A stretch of 64,000 bases of DNA from Candidula unifasciata (GCA_905116865.2 CAJHNH020000844.1:126313-190312), one strand, 5' to 3'; shown: positions 43,979-54,599, numbered from the stretch's first letter. The notes: generated from the sequence alone by a model not told the origin. A program made the numbers and translations.

Positions 43979-44700
43979 ACGATCACAGAAAGGATGAAAG
44001 CTGAGCATTTGTGAAGTGCACTATATAGATGTTGGGGCAGTAGCGGTTGTGAAATTGTATGCTCTGATGGTGGAAGACTTTTCTCAACATCTTCAGGCCT
44101 TGCTGTCACACTCGCTCTCACCATAGGCTGTGAGTCTCATACCTCTTCAGAGCATAGTGAAACACTATCCATTGGAACGACTGAAAGGTGTCTTCATCAT
44201 CATTTTAAAACATCATCTTGTGATTTATACCAATTGAAGAGCACCACAGCCTCCCAAGACAGCTGCTTTAGAAGTATCTAGCCATGTATTTACTCCTTAG
44301 TCTATACAACACACGGAATGAGATTTGCAACATTATAGCGAGCACCTATTTTTCTTCTCCATACGTATTAAGTGATTACGTCCCTTGACATAGGAAGAAA
44401 GAAAAAAACAGCTTTTCCCGATTAAGACATTCAGTGACTGGGACATTTGTTTCAGTGACATGACGTCATCAAAGAAGCAGTAGACTTCATTGATGGGTTG
44501 GACTCCACAACCCGTGCCCCGCCATTTATAAAAATTGCAGAAAACTCCACATTTCTTCTCGATTCTTAGGGTGGAGTTTCACAAAATTACAATCATGCAT
44601 TTTTCTTTTTAAACAATTATAATTTTTTTAGATCCTAGTGTGGGAAAAGAGTTAACCGAGTTACTTACAGTAACTAGATGTCAGTCACTTAGCAGATCTC
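43841..44700. other. Intergenic; G-run at ~43945-43977
   Basis: Apart from a run of more than 30 G no feature is recognised. Confidence 0.5.
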
Positions 44701-44706
44701 GTCATC

Positions 44707-44895
44707 CCTTTGAGGGGTGCAATTTTTCGTTATTTGAAGCCCTACTCTGGCTGTTGCCAGGGGCCGCAATATAGCCCGGCCATAAATATGGTCTAATGGC
44801 GGTTTCTGGGACCTCTCCACGGTGATCCTCGTCCACAAGGTGGCACTTTGTGTCATCGGGTGTTTATCGCTTGTGTGATATCCTGCTGGGGTAAA
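44707..44895 (+). repeat. Dispersed repeat family D, copy 2
   Basis: Most intact copy: TTTTTCGTTATTTGAAGCCC to TGATATCCTGCTGGGGTAAA, followed by GATAGATAGACAAATAG as a possible simple tail. Confidence 0.78.
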
Positions 44896-45595
44896 AGTAG
44901 ATAGATAGACAAATAGGTGTCACTTTACTTTCTGTTATACCCTTTGGCCTGTGTGATTGCTGTTGCTAGAAGGCCTCTTCAGCTCCCCTCTTCTTCCCAA
45001 ACAATCTGTAAATCCTCCCTATGTTTTATGTGCGTTTGGGGCCTCTGTTTATGAAGCTTCCTTAGTCGAACTGGACTCCATGCTCCTTGAAAGAAAAAGA
45101 CAATTTGAATACTTCCCTCATGCTCTGTATGAGATGCAAAGCAAAGATGTCTGCGTTGGTTGAGATGTGACTTATGCGTGGAGGACGTTTATTTTCCAAA
45201 CGATGTGTTCTATGGTGAACTGGTAACAGGGATACAAGATCGGCAGGAAAGCCAATGCTGCGATATGAGCACACATGCAAACCTGACCTGAAAGGTATCA
45301 GCACTGACACACACTTGAGATGGCTCTTCTGCAGACCCACTTTGAAAGCAGATAGTGAAAACGGACTGTGGCAGCAGTTTAAGCCAAACGCTGCAGGCTA
45401 TGAAGAGAGAGAGAGAGACGTCTGAAAGAAAACCAGCCTTTGAATTATAGTGTCATTGTTTTGTGTGTGGACTGCATGACAGAGACCTGGACAGATCAGG
45501 TATTATAACTGTTTTCTAAGTGCTCAGGTGGCTGGGTGACACATGGAAGATGGTTGAGTCCCTACGGACATCTCTGGTGAAAAATACTGAGGTCC
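44896..45595. other. Intergenic with a LINE scrap at 45518-45590
   Basis: The scrap (CAGGTGGCTGGGTGACACAT, then GGTTGAGTCCCTACGGACAT) is the RWLGHxxRMxDxxxP part of the LINE tail better seen at 25190-25630. An open frame at 44957-45163 is not recognised. Confidence 0.4.
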
Positions 45596-45597
45596 AA

Positions 45598-45868
45598 ATA
45601 TCTTCTTTTTTGCGTTCATCGGCTTTAATCTCAAGCGGAAAGTTCTGGTTATTTGTCCACTTCTGGACTCTTGTCCTGTCCAGAAACTGAGTGTTGTATG
45701 CAAGTCCATTTCACAGATCTGACTCATCAGCATGCAGACTATTGGTTCCTTACATCTCAGGCAGATGTACTGTGACTTCGAAGGAAGCTCCCATTTAGTC
45801 GACTCTTACGACATGTTTTTGTGTAGGCAATGGGTCTGTTCTTGTTTGCCCCAGAAACCAACAGACGG
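45598..45868 (-). repeat. SINE-A copy
   Basis: Tail TCTTCTTTTTTGCG at the left. GTCCACTTCTGGACTCTTGT, CTTCGAAGGAAGCTCCCATT and CGACTCTTACGACATG in order. The head is degraded. Confidence 0.82.
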
Positions 45869-46199
45869 GGAACGTCTAAATTTGAGTCTAAGACTGGTAT
45901 CTAGTACATTGATAGAACTGATTCAGAATGCAGAGATAGGTAGAAAGACAACAACGCCTACGCTATTGCGCAAGGCACGCGATAACGATGTATTTGTTAT
46001 GATCATTTTTTTGGCGCCCCCTCTCCAGCAGATTTGTATTTTTCGTTTGGAACATTTTCAAAGGGGGAAGACTAATCATGATATTGCTTTCCTGAGTTAA
46101 GCTCTCGATCTTTGTCGTTTCTCTGCTGAGCTATATCTAACCTTTCCTTAAACAACAAGATAAATTTGTGTCTGTTGTTTTTGTTGACGCCTCTATTTT

Positions 46200-46240
46200 T
46201 AAGTAGTTTACTCGAGAAGGCTTTTTTTTTTTTTTTTTTG
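46200..46240. other. T-run in unrecognised intergenic DNA (45869-46365)
   Basis: A run of 18 T. The surrounding ~500 bp hold no recognised feature. Confidence 0.4.
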
Positions 46241-46365
46241 GCCTACTTTCTTGTTGATTTCTGTGTGGCCAAGTTGTGTTTGTTGACTTTGGCATGAAAA
46301 TGTAGCAGAGTAAGCTAGCAAGTTCTATTACTCTATTTTGCACCTGTGAAACAACAGGGCTTCTA

Positions 46366-46890
46366 AACTGTGGCTAAGTCAATGCGAACGCTTCTTTTTC
46401 TTCTTCTTCTTCGCGTTCACCAGCTGTACACTCTGGCGAAAAGTTCTGGTTGCTCGTCCACTACTGAACTGCAGTCCTGCTCCAGAACCTTAGTGTTGCG
46501 TGTGCATCAGTTTTACAGATCTCATTCTCTTGAATACAGACTGTTTGTTCCTTGCCTCTCTGGCAGATGCACTCCGACTTCAAAAGAAGCTCCCCAATTA
46601 GTTGAGTCTTACGACATGCTTTTGGGGAGTCAGTGGGTCTATCCTTGTTTTCCACACAAAGGGGCCCCGGAACGCACACGGGGGCGAACGCTTCGTAATG
46701 CCTGGTTCGATCCCAGCTGCGGGCCATGCGCCTTGCGTTGGTGTTGACAGTGGTATCAAGAAAGCTGACCGTCCAGGAAGCTGTGGCAAACTAATGGACG
46801 TAAATTTGCCTAGAAAAACCACACAACAGCTAGGGGCTGCTGGGGTTGGTTCTGCAACGTCCTGTAAAGGATACGCAACTAACCTCATCA
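46366..46890 (+). repeat. tRNA-derived SINE (family B) split by a SINE-A
   Basis: The head starts TGTGGCTAAGTCAATGCGAA and is interrupted at 46394. It resumes at 46684 with the duplicated GCGAACGCTTC and continues GTAATGCCTGGTTCGATCCC, GTATCAAGAAAGCTGACCGT and CAGCTAGGGGCTGCTGGGGT, to GCAACTAACCTCATCAC. Confidence 0.88.
46395..46683 (-). repeat. SINE-A copy with 11-bp target duplication, inside SINE family B
   Basis: Flanked by GCGAACGCTTC at 46384-46394 and 46684-46694. 289 bp, with the TTTTTCTTCTTCTTCTTCGC tail at the left and GGGGCCCCGGAACGCACACG at the right. Intact from end to end. Confidence 0.93.
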
Positions 46891-46893
46891 CAG

Positions 46894-47120
46894 ATCGCTT
46901 CTCAGCCTTTTGGCTAAGATCGAAGTGTAGCTCTGCTGCACTGGGTCTGGCCAAGAGGACCGGGATCGGTCACAACCAAGTCACGGGTGAAATCCAAACG
47001 GCATGAGCCATCTCAAACTCCTGGGCGGTTTCCTGTTCAGGATGGATTACCGACGTAATATCCTTCGGGTAGTCTGGCGGCCTGGCTGGGCATTTGGGAG
47101 ACCGACCCAGAAAAAAAAAA
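46894..47120 (+). repeat. SINE-like element with U2 snRNA-derived head
   Basis: The first ~37 bases (ATCGCTTCTCAGCCTTTTGG, then CTAAGATCGAAGTGTAG) match the 5' end of U2 snRNA with about two differences. They cover stem I and the start of the branch-point recognition region. The sequence then departs from U2 (CTCTGCTGCACTGGG instead of the invariant TATCTGTTC) and has no Sm-site region. The ~185-bp body is GC-rich and ends GGGAGACCGACCCAG plus A10. It starts directly after the end of SINE family B and was not seen elsewhere in the window. Confidence 0.75.
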
Positions 47121-47363
47121 TGCTGTGTACATCAATGCAGTACCCGTCTCTGTACGACTACTGTTTGTTCCAATGAGAAGTTGGTTACAGTGTAGATGTA
47201 TCTTATCTTGACACTAAACACGGCACCAGTATAACTATAATGTCCTTTCATTGAAACTAACAGGCCAAAAAATATTGAGGAAGACATTAAAAATATGTTT
47301 CGAGAAAAGGTTAAGAGATAAATTGTTGTGGGTGTCAAGTGAGCTTCAGAAGATAATCTGCTA

Positions 47364-47490
47364 CTCTTCTTCTTTTTTCTTCTTATTTTTTTCTTCTTTC
47401 TTTCTTCTTCTTTTTCTGCTTCTTCTTCTTCTGCGTCTTCTTCTTCTTCTTCTTTTTTTTTTCTTCTTTTTTTTTTTTTCTTTTTCTCAA
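47364..47490. repeat. Imperfect (TTC)n microsatellite
   Basis: TTC/CTT-rich stretch with interruptions. It sits next to the 3' tail of the SINE-A at 47512-47708 and so is probably its expanded tail. Confidence 0.85.
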
Positions 47491-47511
47491 ATATGTGTTT
47501 CTATATTACTT

Positions 47512-47708
47512 TGCGTTCACCTGCTGAAAACTGGCGGAATTTTCTGGCTGTTCGTCCACTTCTGAACTTTATTTTTTTAACTCAGAATTCGAGTTTTTAA
47601 GAATCCGACTTTTTTGTATGCAGACTGCTGATTCTTCACCTCCCAGGCAAATGCACTCCAACCTCAAAAGAAAAACTTCAAGTTTCTCACCTTTTACAAC
47701 AATGCTTG
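47512..47708 (-). repeat. SINE-A copy, 5' truncated
   Basis: Reverse strand: GCGTTCACCTGCTGAAAACT, CTGTTCGTCCACTTCTGAAC, TTTTTGTATGCAGACTGCTG and CAATGCTTGAG, where it stops before the head. Confidence 0.75.
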
Positions 47709-47880
47709 AGGGGAGCTGAGTGGTCTGGAGGCATGGTATCCGCCTGGAATACTAGAAGTCACTGGTTCAAGCCCCGGTGAAGACTGGGATTTTGTCACTT
47801 CGATGTCTAGTAATTTCTCCTGATCTCTGGGTAGTAAGATCAGACGCCCGTGTGTAAAACATCCCTTTGCATTTGTACAT
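47708..47880 (+). repeat. tRNA-headed repeat (family E), copy 2
   Basis: GCTGAGTGGTCTGGAGGCAT (A-box region) and GTCACTGGTTCAAGCCCCGG (B-box region), followed by GATCTCTGGGTAGTAAGATC and AGACGCCCGTGTGTAAAACA. Similar to 7308-7450. It passes without a visible break into the LINE segment that follows. Confidence 0.65.
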
Positions 47881-48330
47881 CGAAAAGAGTATGTTGAGAA
47901 AGGTGGAGACAGGCATGCCCCTTGCAGAGTGGCAGGCATCACTTCAAAGGTCCCGGGTAGTTAGCGTCCTTTGGATATTTTCTTCAGGTCATGATGGTGT
48001 GGTGGGTAATGAGCAGGCGGATAGACTGGCCGGTTCTGCACCACTTGGTGGTGAGCTGATGTATGACAAGCTAGATGTTGTGAGGGCCCGTTGGAAGGGA
48101 GGGAAATGTGCCGATGCACCGGCAGATCATTACGGTCTGGGGAAAATGGCACTGCGAGAAGTTACAATGGAATCTGGCTGAAACTCGATACTCAGGAAAA
48201 GACGAGACGGATATACAAACAGTTACTGGTACTATGACAATTGGAACTTCGCTTGCTGCTGAAGATGGGGACGGGGCGCTTATGAGGGTGCCCCGAGTGC
48301 TGTGATGTCGATTCTTAATTCAAAATTCAA
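47881..48330 (+). pseudogene. RNase H-bearing LINE 3' segment
   Basis: The frame 47867-48181 reads SVLWIFSSGHDGVVGNEQAD, RLAGSAPLGGELMYDKLDVV and GLGKMALREVTMESG. The GHxGxxGNEQADRLAG block is the C-terminal motif of LINE-encoded RNase H. After a stop the 3' end follows (TCGCTTGCTGCTGAAGATGG, GTGCCCCGAGTGCTGTGATG). It is the best of four copies in the window. Confidence 0.78.
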
Positions 48331-48384
48331 TATATTTACAAACTTTGCAGGTTGGTATTTTTATTCTTACCCGAAAGAAAAAAG

Positions 48385-48478
48385 TCCATCCCTTTTTTAA
48401 AACCGAACCCGGGTCTTCCACACGAGTGCCTAATGCACTAACTACTCAACAGTCGTTCCTCACCGATTGTTTATGCTG
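48385..48478 (-). repeat. tRNA-like SINE head
   Basis: Reverse strand: GACTGTTGAGTAGTTAGTGC (A-box-like) and AGACCCGGGTTCGGTTTT (B-box-like), spaced as in a tRNA. There is no obvious body. It is too poor to fold as a genuine tRNA. Confidence 0.4.
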
Positions 48479-49385
48479 CGAAAACAAAATCACCCGAAAG
48501 AGAAAAATACAATCAGTCAGCTTTCTAACAGAACACACCCACGAAATAAAATTAAAAAAAAAATAACGTTAGGGTAAGAAAGCTTTCACCATTAATGCCA
48601 TTATGCACAATCGTGCACAGTGATACCGCTACATAAAACAATTGTTATTAAATTTGTATCAAGCAGTGCAGGTGTGGTTTGATTTATCCACCCACTAGTA
48701 TCGCTGTCTACCTCTTGCTGGCTTGCAATCCACTTTCTCTGTATAGTCAAGAGGACATTTTATATTAAAATTTCTGCAAATTGTCAATAAAATAAAAAAA
48801 AAATACCGCTGGAAACAACATCCAGTGTTGTAACTGCAAATAAATCGTAACTGTCCCGTGTTGCGCAATCTATAACTATAACCCTATGCCCCTTATAACT
48901 TCCCAACTAGGAAAAAGAAGTGGTGGTTGGGATTTGGGAGAGGGGGGGGGGGGGAATCCCCAGGATTTAAGCGCATCTGCTTAAAGAAAAAACATAAATT
49001 ACAAACGCAATAAGCAAACGTCAGATCAAGAAAGATCTGCTAGAAGAGATTGACCGATAATCATTTAAAGAGCGCCTCAGATAAACGGAATGGCATTAAC
49101 AACGCCTGTGCAGCTGCTTTATAAGCCAATGTTGCACCTGCCCGTGATGTTTAGACGCGAGGGCGGAATGCCACGATGTTAAATATAAATGTTATCTGTG
49201 ACCTGCCCGATGATTCAGAAGTGTCATAAGGGACTGCAAATATTCACTTTAAATATTCTTTTTTTCTCTTAGCCTTCTTAAAAAAAAAAAAAACTTTTAT
49301 TACTCTGTGCATTCAACACTTTTGTGGTGTAAACAAAAAGGCAACGGTGTTGGGGGGGGGGGGGGGGGTGGTTTTGAGGCAGACG
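48479..49385. other. Intergenic; G-runs at ~48942 and ~49352
   Basis: Two G runs of 13-17. No gene recognised. Confidence 0.45.
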
Positions 49386-49387
49386 GC

Positions 49388-49585
49388 TGACTTTACCCCA
49401 CTAGGACATCACACAAGCGATAAACATCCGATGACACAAAGTGCCACCATGTGGATGAGGATCATCCGTTGAGAGGTCCCAGAAACGGCGTTCAGCCATT
49501 AAACCCTTTTTATTGTCGGGCTATATTACGAGAGCCAGGGTGAGGCTTCAAAATAACGAAAAATTGCATCTCACAAGGAGATGGC
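49388..49585 (-). repeat. Dispersed repeat family D, copy 3
   Basis: Reverse complement of the family: CACTAGGACATCACACAAGC, GTGCCACCATGTGGATGAGG and GGTCCCAGAAACGGCGTTCA. It ends near AATAACGAAAAATTGCATCT. Confidence 0.75.
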
Positions 49586-49699
49586 AAGACAGGGTAGCAC
49601 TGCTGACATTTGCTGTGTCCACGGACTGTCCAGGTTAGGATTTTATTTTTGCTGTGGACAGAAACAAAAATCCACAGCATTACCGAGGATTCTAACTTT

Positions 49700-49961
49700 G
49701 GTCTGAGAGTCTGTGTGGAATGTTGTAGTTATTCGTCCACTGTTGGACTTTGTTCTTGGTTTCGAACATGAGTTTTGTGTGCGCATCCGTTTTACAGATC
49801 TGACTAATTTTCATGCAGAGTGTTGCATTTTCGCCTCTCAGGCAGAGGTACGTCGACTTCGAAGAGGCTCCCAATTAGTCGACTCCTACGACATGCTAGT
49901 TGGGGAGGCAGTGGGTCTATTCTTGTTGTTCCCACAATGAAGCTCTGGAATCCACACGGGT
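49700..49961 (-). repeat. SINE-A copy, 3' end eroded
   Basis: TTATTCGTCCACTGTTGGAC, GCATCCGTTTTACAGATCTG, CCAATTAGTCGACTCCTACG and GGAATCCACACGGG on the reverse strand. Confidence 0.82.
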
Positions 49962-50158
49962 AATCTGATTACGTATCCGGTTTACTTTGTTCTGAGTCTT
50001 GGGTGTCGCCCCGATCCCCTGGTACTCTGCAATGTACCAGTCCCCTAATTAAGATCGGGATGGTATATTCACCTTTCCGCACCTTTCACTTGATCCCAAA
50101 ACTTTCTTTACCAAATCTGCTTTTCCCTGCATCAGTTCGCAATCAACGGCTTGAACTA

Positions 50159-51654
50159 AGGCTGTACCGAATAGTGATTTTCACTATTCGGCCGAATACG
50201 AATAGCTAGACCAACTATTCGGCCGAATACGGATAGTGAATCATCATCATCAGGTGCTTTGCCGACTGGTATGGGCGACTATGCCTCGCCACAATCTGCG
50301 ATCTCCTGTAGCATGTATTAGTTCGTGTGATGACACACCTCCATGCCATGCAACAAGACTGTCAAGAATCTTCTCTTCCTCTATCCCTCCTTCCACAGAT
50401 CTTTCCAGTGGTCACCATATGTTCCATTTTTCCTCATCTTATAACATGGCCAAAAAATGATGACTGTCTCCTTCTGATGTCTGTGAGTAGTTGTCTTCGG
50501 GCTCCAGCCTCTATCAAAACTTCTTGGTTGCTTTTTTTTCTGTCCAGGGTATTTTAAGCATTGTTATGTAATACCACATCTCTGAGCACCGCTCGCCTCG
50601 GTTCGATGTTCGTTCACTAGTCTTCTTGAAGTGAGCACTTCCGACCCAGTTCATTGCTGGTTTACCTGCCCCTTCTCGTAGTGAGCACCGCTCGCCTCGG
50701 TTCGATGTTCGTTCACTATCCAGGGTATTTTAAGCATTGTTCTGTAATACCACATCTCTGAGGCTTCAAGAAAATGTTTGACCTGTCTACCGATTGTCCT
50801 GGACATACAGCCATATGTTAACACTGGATGTATGTAGCAAGCAAGAATTCTTTTTCTAACCTTCAATGACATATTGCATAAGATGTTCTTCATTTTATAA
50901 AATGCAGTTTTTGCCTGTCCTATTCTGTTTCTTATTTCAGTAATGCGTCTTCCATCTGATGTTATCCATGTTCCCAGATACTTAAATTTCCGTACTTGTC
51001 CCAAAATAAAACCATTGACTTTTATTACACATTTAGGAGTAATTATTTTCTTTGATACCACCATTACTTCTGTCTTACCACTATTCACACTGAGGCCCAT
51101 TATTCCACTTTCGTGTATAAAATAGATCTAAAAAGAAAACATCCATAATGTCAAATGTACGCTAACATTTTACTTCACACAATGTAGTACAGAATAGTAA
51201 ACATTTAAATACATTTCATGTTTTGCATTCTTCAGTCAGTCAGTCTGTGGTAACTAATACATAGGAGTGAAAGTATTCTTAGTTTTATAACAAGTAACTT
51301 AACTTGTAAATTGTCACTGACAGCTTAATTGATCCATGAAAGCGGCATTAACTTTCCACACACAAAAAATCGTTCCATGTCGTCAGCATTCTTGTCTCAC
51401 TGAAGGTATTTCAAGCTGTACTAAACAGACGTTCACTTGGTACGCTCGTAGGTGGTGCACAGAGATAACGCTGTACAGTATGAACCAAGGTGGGAAATCT
51501 TGATATGTTTAATTTCTACCAGTCCAGGAACGGGTGTAAGGTACCCACTATTCGTATTCGTCCTGACCGCAACTATTCATCCTAATACCGAATAGTTAGT
51601 TATTAGGTCTACTATTCAGCCCCGAAGCGAATACGAAGCGAATATTCGGTACAG
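50159..51654 (+). mobile_element. hAT-like element (ATTCGGCCGAATAC family) carrying a LINE insertion
   Basis: Left end AGGCTGTACCGAATAGTG with ATTCGGCCGAATAC palindromes. Right end, reverse complemented, CTGTACCGAATATTCGCTTC. Between the LINE and the right end the interior (ATAATGTCAAATGTACGCTA, GTACAGAATAGTAAACATTT) matches the element at 61998-63163. A target duplication is not visible, because the outermost two or three bases are missing. No transposase frame is present. Confidence 0.8.
50240..51115 (-). pseudogene. LINE remnant inside the hAT-like element
   Basis: Same family as 9717-10600. The reverse-strand frame reads MGLSVNSGKTEVMVVSKK, KFKYLGTWITSDGRRITEIR and LKVRKRILACYIHPVLTYG. 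The 3' tail is TCATCATCATCA at 50240. A ~175-bp tandem rearrangement (50543-50763) breaks the frame. Confidence 0.82.
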
Positions 51655-52455
51655 AACAGACATTTATTTAATGTAAAAGTAAACTAGTGACAGAACAGCA
51701 GGTGGGTGGGAAGTAATGAAACTAGACTAGTAGCCTTACAATGGAAACTATGGCTGTAACAAGGGCTTTAGCTTGGTACCCAAAAGATCACACACGTATG
51801 CATTCTTAGTAACTCGATGAATATGCTTTAAAAAATCCAAGCTGGATTTATCAGGCAAAAATGGATTGATAAACTAAGCACATCACGAATATCTGCCCTA
51901 ACCTTTATCTTTGTGCCAGGTTATGCGGGTGTTCAATCGTGCAGACTATCTTGCTGACACTGCAGTTGCTATGGCTTGCCTAATACTGGACAGAAGTGAT
52001 GTTATCAATGCCATGTGCCAAAGGACATGACTCGGTATCCCTGTCTAGACTGATGGACATGGGGGTGCAGCCTGGAGATGCAAGAAATAATCAAAACACT
52101 AAGTTGACAAGACGTTCCATTAACCAACACAGAACAGGCGTTATCAGTCATTTTACACTTATGGAGAAACGGAATGCTCAAGAAAGCAGGGGAAGACATA
52201 TTTCCAAGATTGTTTCCCCTAATTCCAAGGCCGTATGTTTCAAGTAAAAGGGCTCCACGATGACTTTGTTTGCAAGCTCTACTGTCTTGTCCTTTGAGTT
52301 TTTCCGGTCACAGTTTTTAGATATTTAGAACTCAGTTCATAAAGACTTTGACTGAAAACGTTCAGCTGTATTTGTACACATCGTTTCCATCCCTCTGCTA
52401 AATTTTCTGTTCACATTTTATGTTGTGTTTAACAGCAAATCTAAACCTTATTCGG
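51655..52455. other. Intergenic, nothing recognised
   Basis: No gene or repeat family identified. Confidence 0.4.
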
Positions 52456-52681
52456 TGTTGTGGCTTAGGCGTTGCGAACGCGCTTCGTAATGCCGGAGTC
52501 TCGTTTTCGATCCCAGCGGCGGGTATTGCGCCTTTTGTTGGTTTCGGCAGTGGTGTCGAGAAGCCGACCGTCCAGAAGCAATGGCACACTACTGGACGTA
52601 AACCTGCCTAGAGAAATCACGACAGCCAAGGGATGTTTGGGTTGGTTCTGCAACGTCCTGTAAAGGATACGCAACTAACTA
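52456..52681 (+). repeat. tRNA-derived SINE (family B), full-length
   Basis: Head GTTGTGGCTTAGGCGTTGCG (A-box region) and CGTTTTCGATCCCAGC (B-box region), body CGGCAGTGGTGTCGAGAAGC and CACTACTGGACGTAAACCTG. It ends GGATACGCAACTAACTAATT. Reference copy for the family in this window. Confidence 0.85.
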
Positions 52682-53580
52682 ATTGCAAACCAATGTACTG
52701 GGGCCCCTATGACAACCACTCACATGAATAACATCTAAATAGTCGATGATATTAAATATATATTTTTTTTATTTGCACTTCAACACAACCCTGGGAGGGG
52801 ATGGAGACACAATTTTGTTTTACTATTAAATAAAACTGATTTAAACTGAAATATTTTTTTAATGGCAAGTCATTTGACTCAAATAGGTTACCATGGCGAC
52901 CCGATGCTTGTGGGCTGCTCTACAAGTACCCAGCGGGTCAATGCGTTAAGACGGGCATGCGTTCAAATAAAAAATAACTTGAGATCAAAAGAGATATGGT
53001 TTTAGAGACTAATGTTGCGAATAGTTTGGACAGTATAATAATCACAGTTTGAAACACATTTATCCCACATAGACGATTTTACTTCTTCTTTTGCTTTCGC
53101 CCTTAAAATACGGTTGCCATAGTGCGTTGTGGTTTACAGCTGGGCTGTGATATCAGTGCTGATCGGCCTGACACATCCGATTTCACCAAATACTTCATTG
53201 CTCGCATTTTTAAACATGCGTGTTTAGGGGCGATTGGCTATTCTTGCTCCCAGACACCCCCCCCCCCCCCACAACTGGGACCCGGATCCCATTCTGGGAG
53301 AAGCAGAACATTAGACACACCTATGAGAAGCGAAACACACACACAATCATTTATCATGCGAAAATAACAGAGGCAGTAAACTATACGGTGTCGACTGGAA
53401 GTAACAACGGTAATAAAAACATGGAGACCTAGAGAAACAATTTTGGATGCTCTACAATGTTCGAATGGAGGCGGGGCACAAAAGAAATTGAGCGAATAAC
53501 ACTGCGAGTGGAGACCCAACAGCATAAACCACTGTGTCATCTGGCAAGATACTTGATAATGCTGATCTCATGATGATGAA
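52682..53580. other. Intergenic with repeat F fragment (53105-53235, -) and C-run at 53262
   Basis: GTGGTTTACAGCTGGGCTGT and CTGATCGGCCTGACACATCC identify repeat F. A run of 13 C follows. No gene recognised. Confidence 0.45.
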
Positions 53581-53584
53581 AAAG

Positions 53585-53790
53585 TAAAGAACCCTTGTCC
53601 GGGCCTTTCAGGCGTATTGGGTATATAGGGCTATTTTATAGACCAGTGGCACTTGCTGGGTGATGTGATCAGCATCACGCCGGCCGCCTTTGCTTCCCAG
53701 GACAACACCTGGTAGCCACTCATGGCTGGATCGACCTGGGAGCCAAGGACATTTTTGAGCCAGGAAGCGAGCCCACGACCTAGACACACT
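53585..53790 (-). repeat. tRNA-derived SINE (family C) copy
   Basis: Reverse strand: 3' end TAGACCAGTGGCACTTGCTG, CGCCGGCCGCCTTTGCTTCC and GATCGACCTGGGAGCCAAGG, then a partial head GCGAGCCCACGACC. Confidence 0.78.
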
Positions 53791-53794
53791 GTAC

Positions 53795-54010
53795 TGTTAG
53801 TTTTTCTGATGTTATCTTTCCATAGTGTTCTTGATCTACCCCATCTTCTACTTTCCTCTATTGGTGGCATGACACCGCAAGGCGTTCGCTCATTTGCTGC
53901 CCTTTGTGTGCAATTTGTTCTGTTTCGGTTATCATTTCCTAATGATTTCATTCCTGATTGTATTTTCTTGTCACCCCTGCATCCTGTGGCGAGATTCTGC
54001 CGACTATAAG
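53795..54010 (-). pseudogene. Probable LINE C-terminal fragment
   Basis: The reverse-strand frame contains RRWGRSRTLWKDNIRKTNS, which resembles the GRPRxxWxDNI motif of LINE tails. Upstream residues do not match anything I recognise. Confidence 0.4.
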
Positions 54011-54037
54011 TAATTGTCCAAGTAAGTAAGTAAGTAA

Positions 54038-54225
54038 GTTTTACCACATCAGGACATCACACAGAGCGATAAACACCCAGTGACACAAAGTACAACCATG
54101 CGGATGAGGATCTCCCATGGACAGGTCCAGGAAACTCCCTTTTAACTTTAGGTTACATTGGGGCCCCCGGCCACAACCAGAGTAGGGTTTCAAAGTAACG
54201 AAAAATTGCATCCCACAATTAGGAC
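54038..54225 (-). repeat. Dispersed repeat family D, copy 4
   Basis: CACATCAGGACATCACACAG, GATAAACACCCAGTGACACA and ACGAAAAATTGCATCCCACA. A TAAG/AAGT simple repeat (54022-54040) sits at the 3' end of the element, where a retroposon tail would be. Confidence 0.75.
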
Positions 54226-54595
54226 GGTTAGTTATAATGATGAGTAATTGTCCAAAACCGCCTACACTATAAATACAACAGTTCGCGCCTGTCTTGTCCG
54301 ATTTATAAGATTTGAGTATAGCCCCCAAGTCTATTAATGTGAAAATCGCTGTTGTGCATCACTTCTGAAGTATTGCATGCATGAAACTTGCACCAACCTG
54401 CACGTCATGTTATGCGCAGCTGTTAGCTGAACTGCGTTCTGTATATCAATTTTTAGAACAGGGAGGTGAATGAATGACTCGGCCTTGTGATCCTGTGTGT
54501 GGGAGTGAGCTCGGAAATCCTCGTTCTCTTGTGTCAAGGGCGGTGTTGTGTGATTCACCGCATTAAGAACCATCCACATTACGGAATGATTTCAT
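54226..54595. other. Intergenic, nothing recognised
   Basis: No gene or repeat identified. Confidence 0.4.
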
Positions 54596-54599
54596 CGGC

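Noticed and set aside
46894..46935. Functional U2 snRNA gene
   Set aside because: Only the first ~37 bases match. The branch-recognition core, Sm site and 3' stems are absent.
46598..47006. Two frames of 118-134 codons across nested SINEs
   Set aside because: They cross SINE boundaries and have no protein-like motif. Similar frames appear at other SINE B copies.
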